A stretch of DNA of 63,466 nt, taken from contig NZ_FLYE01000007.1 of the NCBI RefSeq assembly GCF_900093605.1, positions 1-63,466 of the forward strand. The letters run 5' to 3'. A program made the position numbers and the translations under genes. Below, piece by piece: positions 62,967-63,466 of the stretch. Source of the DNA: Candidatus Terasakiella magnetica. Its GTDB lineage: Bacteria > Pseudomonadota > Alphaproteobacteria > Rhodospirillales > Terasakiellaceae. Numbering within the stretch: the stretch's first letter is position 1; the number at the start of each line of letters is the position of its first letter. Below the pieces are notes generated by a model, which was given only the letters and a program-made list of their open reading frames with translations, did not search any database and had not been told where the DNA came from.

Positions 62967-63466
62967 TTACATTTTCAAAGCATTGTAATACGACGACTTA
63001 CTGATATTCAGATGTTTCAAGGTAGCCGCTACAGTAACCGTAGGGTCTTTGTGGGCGTGTTGGATGTGTTTGACCAAGTCAGGCGTTAGCTTCGCTGGGC
63101 GACCGAATATGGCCCCATTGTCACGGGCGACCTGCTGCCCATGACGTGTTCTGGAAATTAAGAGTTCCCTTTCCATACTGGCTATGGCTGACATGATAGT
63201 GAATATGCAGCGCCCACCAATTGACTTTGTATCAACATGGTCATGAATGGATATGAGGTTCGCACCCTTGGCATCAATTAGTTCGCTAATTTCCAACATG
63301 TGTCGTGTTGATCTTGCAAGGCGATCCAAGCGATATACACAAAGCGTGTCTCCCTCACGAAGCAGTTCAAGAACTTTGTTGAGTTCTGGGCGTTCACGCT
63401 TAACACCTGACTCTTTCTCTTTATAGATGTCGCGTTCATCAACACCATATTTCAATAAGGCATCAA
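62967..63466 (-). CDS. Serine recombinase (resolvase/invertase), 5' end cut by window
   Basis: A partial gene of about 166 codons; the frame runs off the window. DALLKYGVDERDIYKEKESG and GDTLCVYRLDRLARS match the middle of the resolvase/invertase catalytic domain. The arginines of LDRLARS and the helix E region SMERELLISRTRHG are intact. The nucleophile serine must lie beyond the edge. A helix-turn-helix ends the protein (TVTVAATLKHLNISKSSYYN). The Pin/Tn3-resolvase type is favoured. It is the first gene inside the supposed inserted element. Confidence 0.85.
   Translation of the reverse strand, partial: DALLKYGVDERDIYKEKESGVKRERPELNKVLELLREGDTLCVYRLDRLARSTRHMLEISELIDAKGANLISIHDHVDTKSIGGRCIFTIMSAIASMERELLISRTRHGQQVARDNGAIFGRPAKLTPDLVKHIQHAHKDPTVTVAATLKHLNISKSSYYNALKM

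Noticed and set aside
1-63466. CRISPR array, retron or similar repeat-spacer system
   Set aside because: No regularly spaced repeats, Cas proteins or reverse transcriptase were seen on either strand.

Overview
The window looks like a chromosomal segment of a free-living, motile, probably marine alphaproteobacterium, perhaps Rhodospirillales or Terasakiella/Thalassospira-like. This is an inference from moderate GC content, the many chemoreceptors and c-di-GMP proteins, and the gene families present. There is no rRNA, no intact tRNA and no CRISPR array. Most of it is ordinary dense chromosome. Only the right end, and possibly a short stretch near 15 kb, shows signs of acquired DNA.

Layout. 0.1-9.8 kb: DUF3253 protein, CoA-transferase, a membrane PAS-GGDEF-EAL protein coupled to a small methyltransferase, a Cache chemoreceptor, a MoeB-like E1 enzyme and a secreted trypsin-like protease. 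9.8-14 kb: Bcr/CflA exporter, a truncated haemoglobin translationally coupled to a small conserved protein, and a second chemoreceptor. 14-26.7 kb: two related radical SAM proteins, an AAA ATPase beside a palindromic repeat and a possible gene remnant, three orphan periplasmic binding proteins, an old-yellow-enzyme reductase, a Kef-type antiporter, an SDR, a LysR regulator, a HAD-type dehalogenase, a quinone reductase and a second methyltransferase. 26.7-31.3 kb: a zinc/nickel block (DUF1007 protein, NicO transporter, zur-znuB-znuC, divergent znuA) with two Zur-like operators. 31.3-41.4 kb: FNT channel, TPR/glycosyltransferase-like protein, DUF123 nuclease-like protein, a cyclic-nucleotide-binding TPR protein and a two-partner secretion pair.

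41.5-53.6 kb: a two-component pair, a DEAD-box helicase, a soluble GAF chemoreceptor, then a nitrate-type ABC transporter (nrtA, nrtB and a fused nrtC-nrtD ATPase). The transporter has a strong candidate sigma-54 promoter behind a perfect 16-bp inverted repeat, and a c-di-GMP protein follows it directly. 53.7-60.2 kb: a multi-PAS histidine kinase, a stand-alone receiver, two adjacent paralogous proteins that I read as degenerate GGDEF-EAL tandems, and a bacteriohemerythrin. This cassette is the best candidate in the window for an undescribed signalling system. 60.2-62.3 kb: a DsbA-like oxidoreductase next to the SelO AMPylase. 62.3-63.5 kb: a terminator and a 16-nt fragment matching the 3' end of a tRNA-Arg, followed by a serine recombinase cut by the window edge. 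I read this as the boundary of an integrated element that continues to the right.

Together the genes describe a cell that invests heavily in sensing (three chemoreceptors, two intact c-di-GMP turnover enzymes, two kinase/regulator pairs), nitrogen oxyanion uptake, metal homeostasis and O2/NO-type ligand binding.
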